From Symsagittifera roscoffensis (Eukaryota > Xenacoelomorpha > Acoela > Convolutidae): a stretch of 64,000 nt of DNA. Location: NCBI RefSeq assembly GCF_963678635.1, contig NC_087070.1, positions 52,428,750 to 52,492,749 of the forward strand. Direction: 5' to 3'. Below are positions 63,601 through 64,000 of the stretch, one piece after another. The notes beneath the pieces are model-generated. The model had not been told where the DNA came from. It did no database searches and saw nothing but the letters and a program-made list of their open reading frames with translations. Numbering within the stretch: the stretch's first letter is position 1; every line of letters starts with the position of its first letter. The position numbers and the translations under genes are program-made.

Positions 63601-64000
63601 TATTGACACCTCGCATGCTTTTGCAAAAAGTGCACGAAAAACAGACTCAATTTCTAGTTTCGAAATTTCAGATTTCTTATTCAAAAAAATTAACATTGAT
63701 CAATTTTTTCTCAAATTGGGTTGATTTTATCGAAGAAGTGACAATCACAGTTTGTTCTAGAATTTGAAAGAGGTATAAGGGCATTTACGTTTTTCTTTGA
63801 AGTTCGAAAGTTGAGATTTTGGAAAAAATCAAGCAAGCTTCTTTTGTTTAAATGCGTTCATTGATGTTTTTTCCAATTGTCTGTTAGCTTTGCTCGATTT
63901 CTCATCGTCGGAGAGGGTTTTGGTGCTGTTATTTTTGGCTTCGTTGCCGCTTGGTAAGTTTTTTTCCGGTTGCATAGCAGTTTTTAGACAACCGCGTATT
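63601..64000. other. Right flank, nothing recognised
   Basis: AT-rich sequence. A 20-odd-base similarity around TGACAC...GCATGCTTTTGCA (63602-63625) to the family B leader (8010-8032, 13150-13175) is noted, but is too short to assign. No gene seen. Confidence 0.4.

Overview
The window is metazoan genomic DNA built almost entirely of retrotransposons. Nothing prokaryotic is visible, and I see no convincing host gene, tRNA or rRNA. The elements (Ty3/gypsy-type LTR elements and CR1/jockey-like LINEs) point to an animal, probably an invertebrate, but the sequence alone does not name it.

Layout. Positions 1-7140 are an AT-rich, decayed Ty3-like element (family A: gag, zinc knuckle, RT). A fragment of a second Ty3-like family (family B) is spliced into its RT. 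Positions 7900-13092 and 13093-20600 are two head-to-tail copies (C1, C2) of one A/B chimera: B gag, PR/RT, RNase H and truncated integrase, then A RT. C2 is split by LINE-1 (14744-17711). LINE-2 starts near 20600 and runs to 24595, and its ORF2 resumes at 63553.

The centre is a three-level nest. LINE-2 is interrupted by a minus-strand giant Ty3-like element (here GypM; 24596-44940 plus 63511-63552). Its 5' LTR is in turn interrupted by a plus-strand giant relative (here GypP; 44941-63510). Both insertions show a 3-bp target duplication (GTC and ATG). GypM and GypP share LTR termini (TGTG...GTTACA), a 17-nt primer-binding site and about 3 kb of repeat-rich leader. Both also have gag with two zinc knuckles, PR, RT, RNase H, an acidic spacer, a DD35E integrase and a GPY/F module. 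Each is an 18-20 kb element, unusually large.

The most interesting content is the non-canonical coding capacity. The pol polyprotein of both elements ends in a macro-domain-like fold of the TARG1/ALC1 type. After its TGA and a short spacer holding a plausible splice acceptor, both carry a third ORF whose first domain is clearly homologous. In GypP this ORF3 also encodes a coiled coil, an SGNH/GDSL hydrolase domain with all catalytic blocks, and a second degenerate SGNH-like domain. Separately, both LINE copies keep ORF1 and ORF2 in one frame across a UGA-CUA stop context typical of programmed readthrough.

None of the elements is intact here. Frameshifts, nonsense codons, a 2,135-bp tandem duplication in GypM and a deletion removing the start of the GypP 3' LTR mark them as relics. 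LTR divergence within each pair looks like roughly 3 percent by eye.
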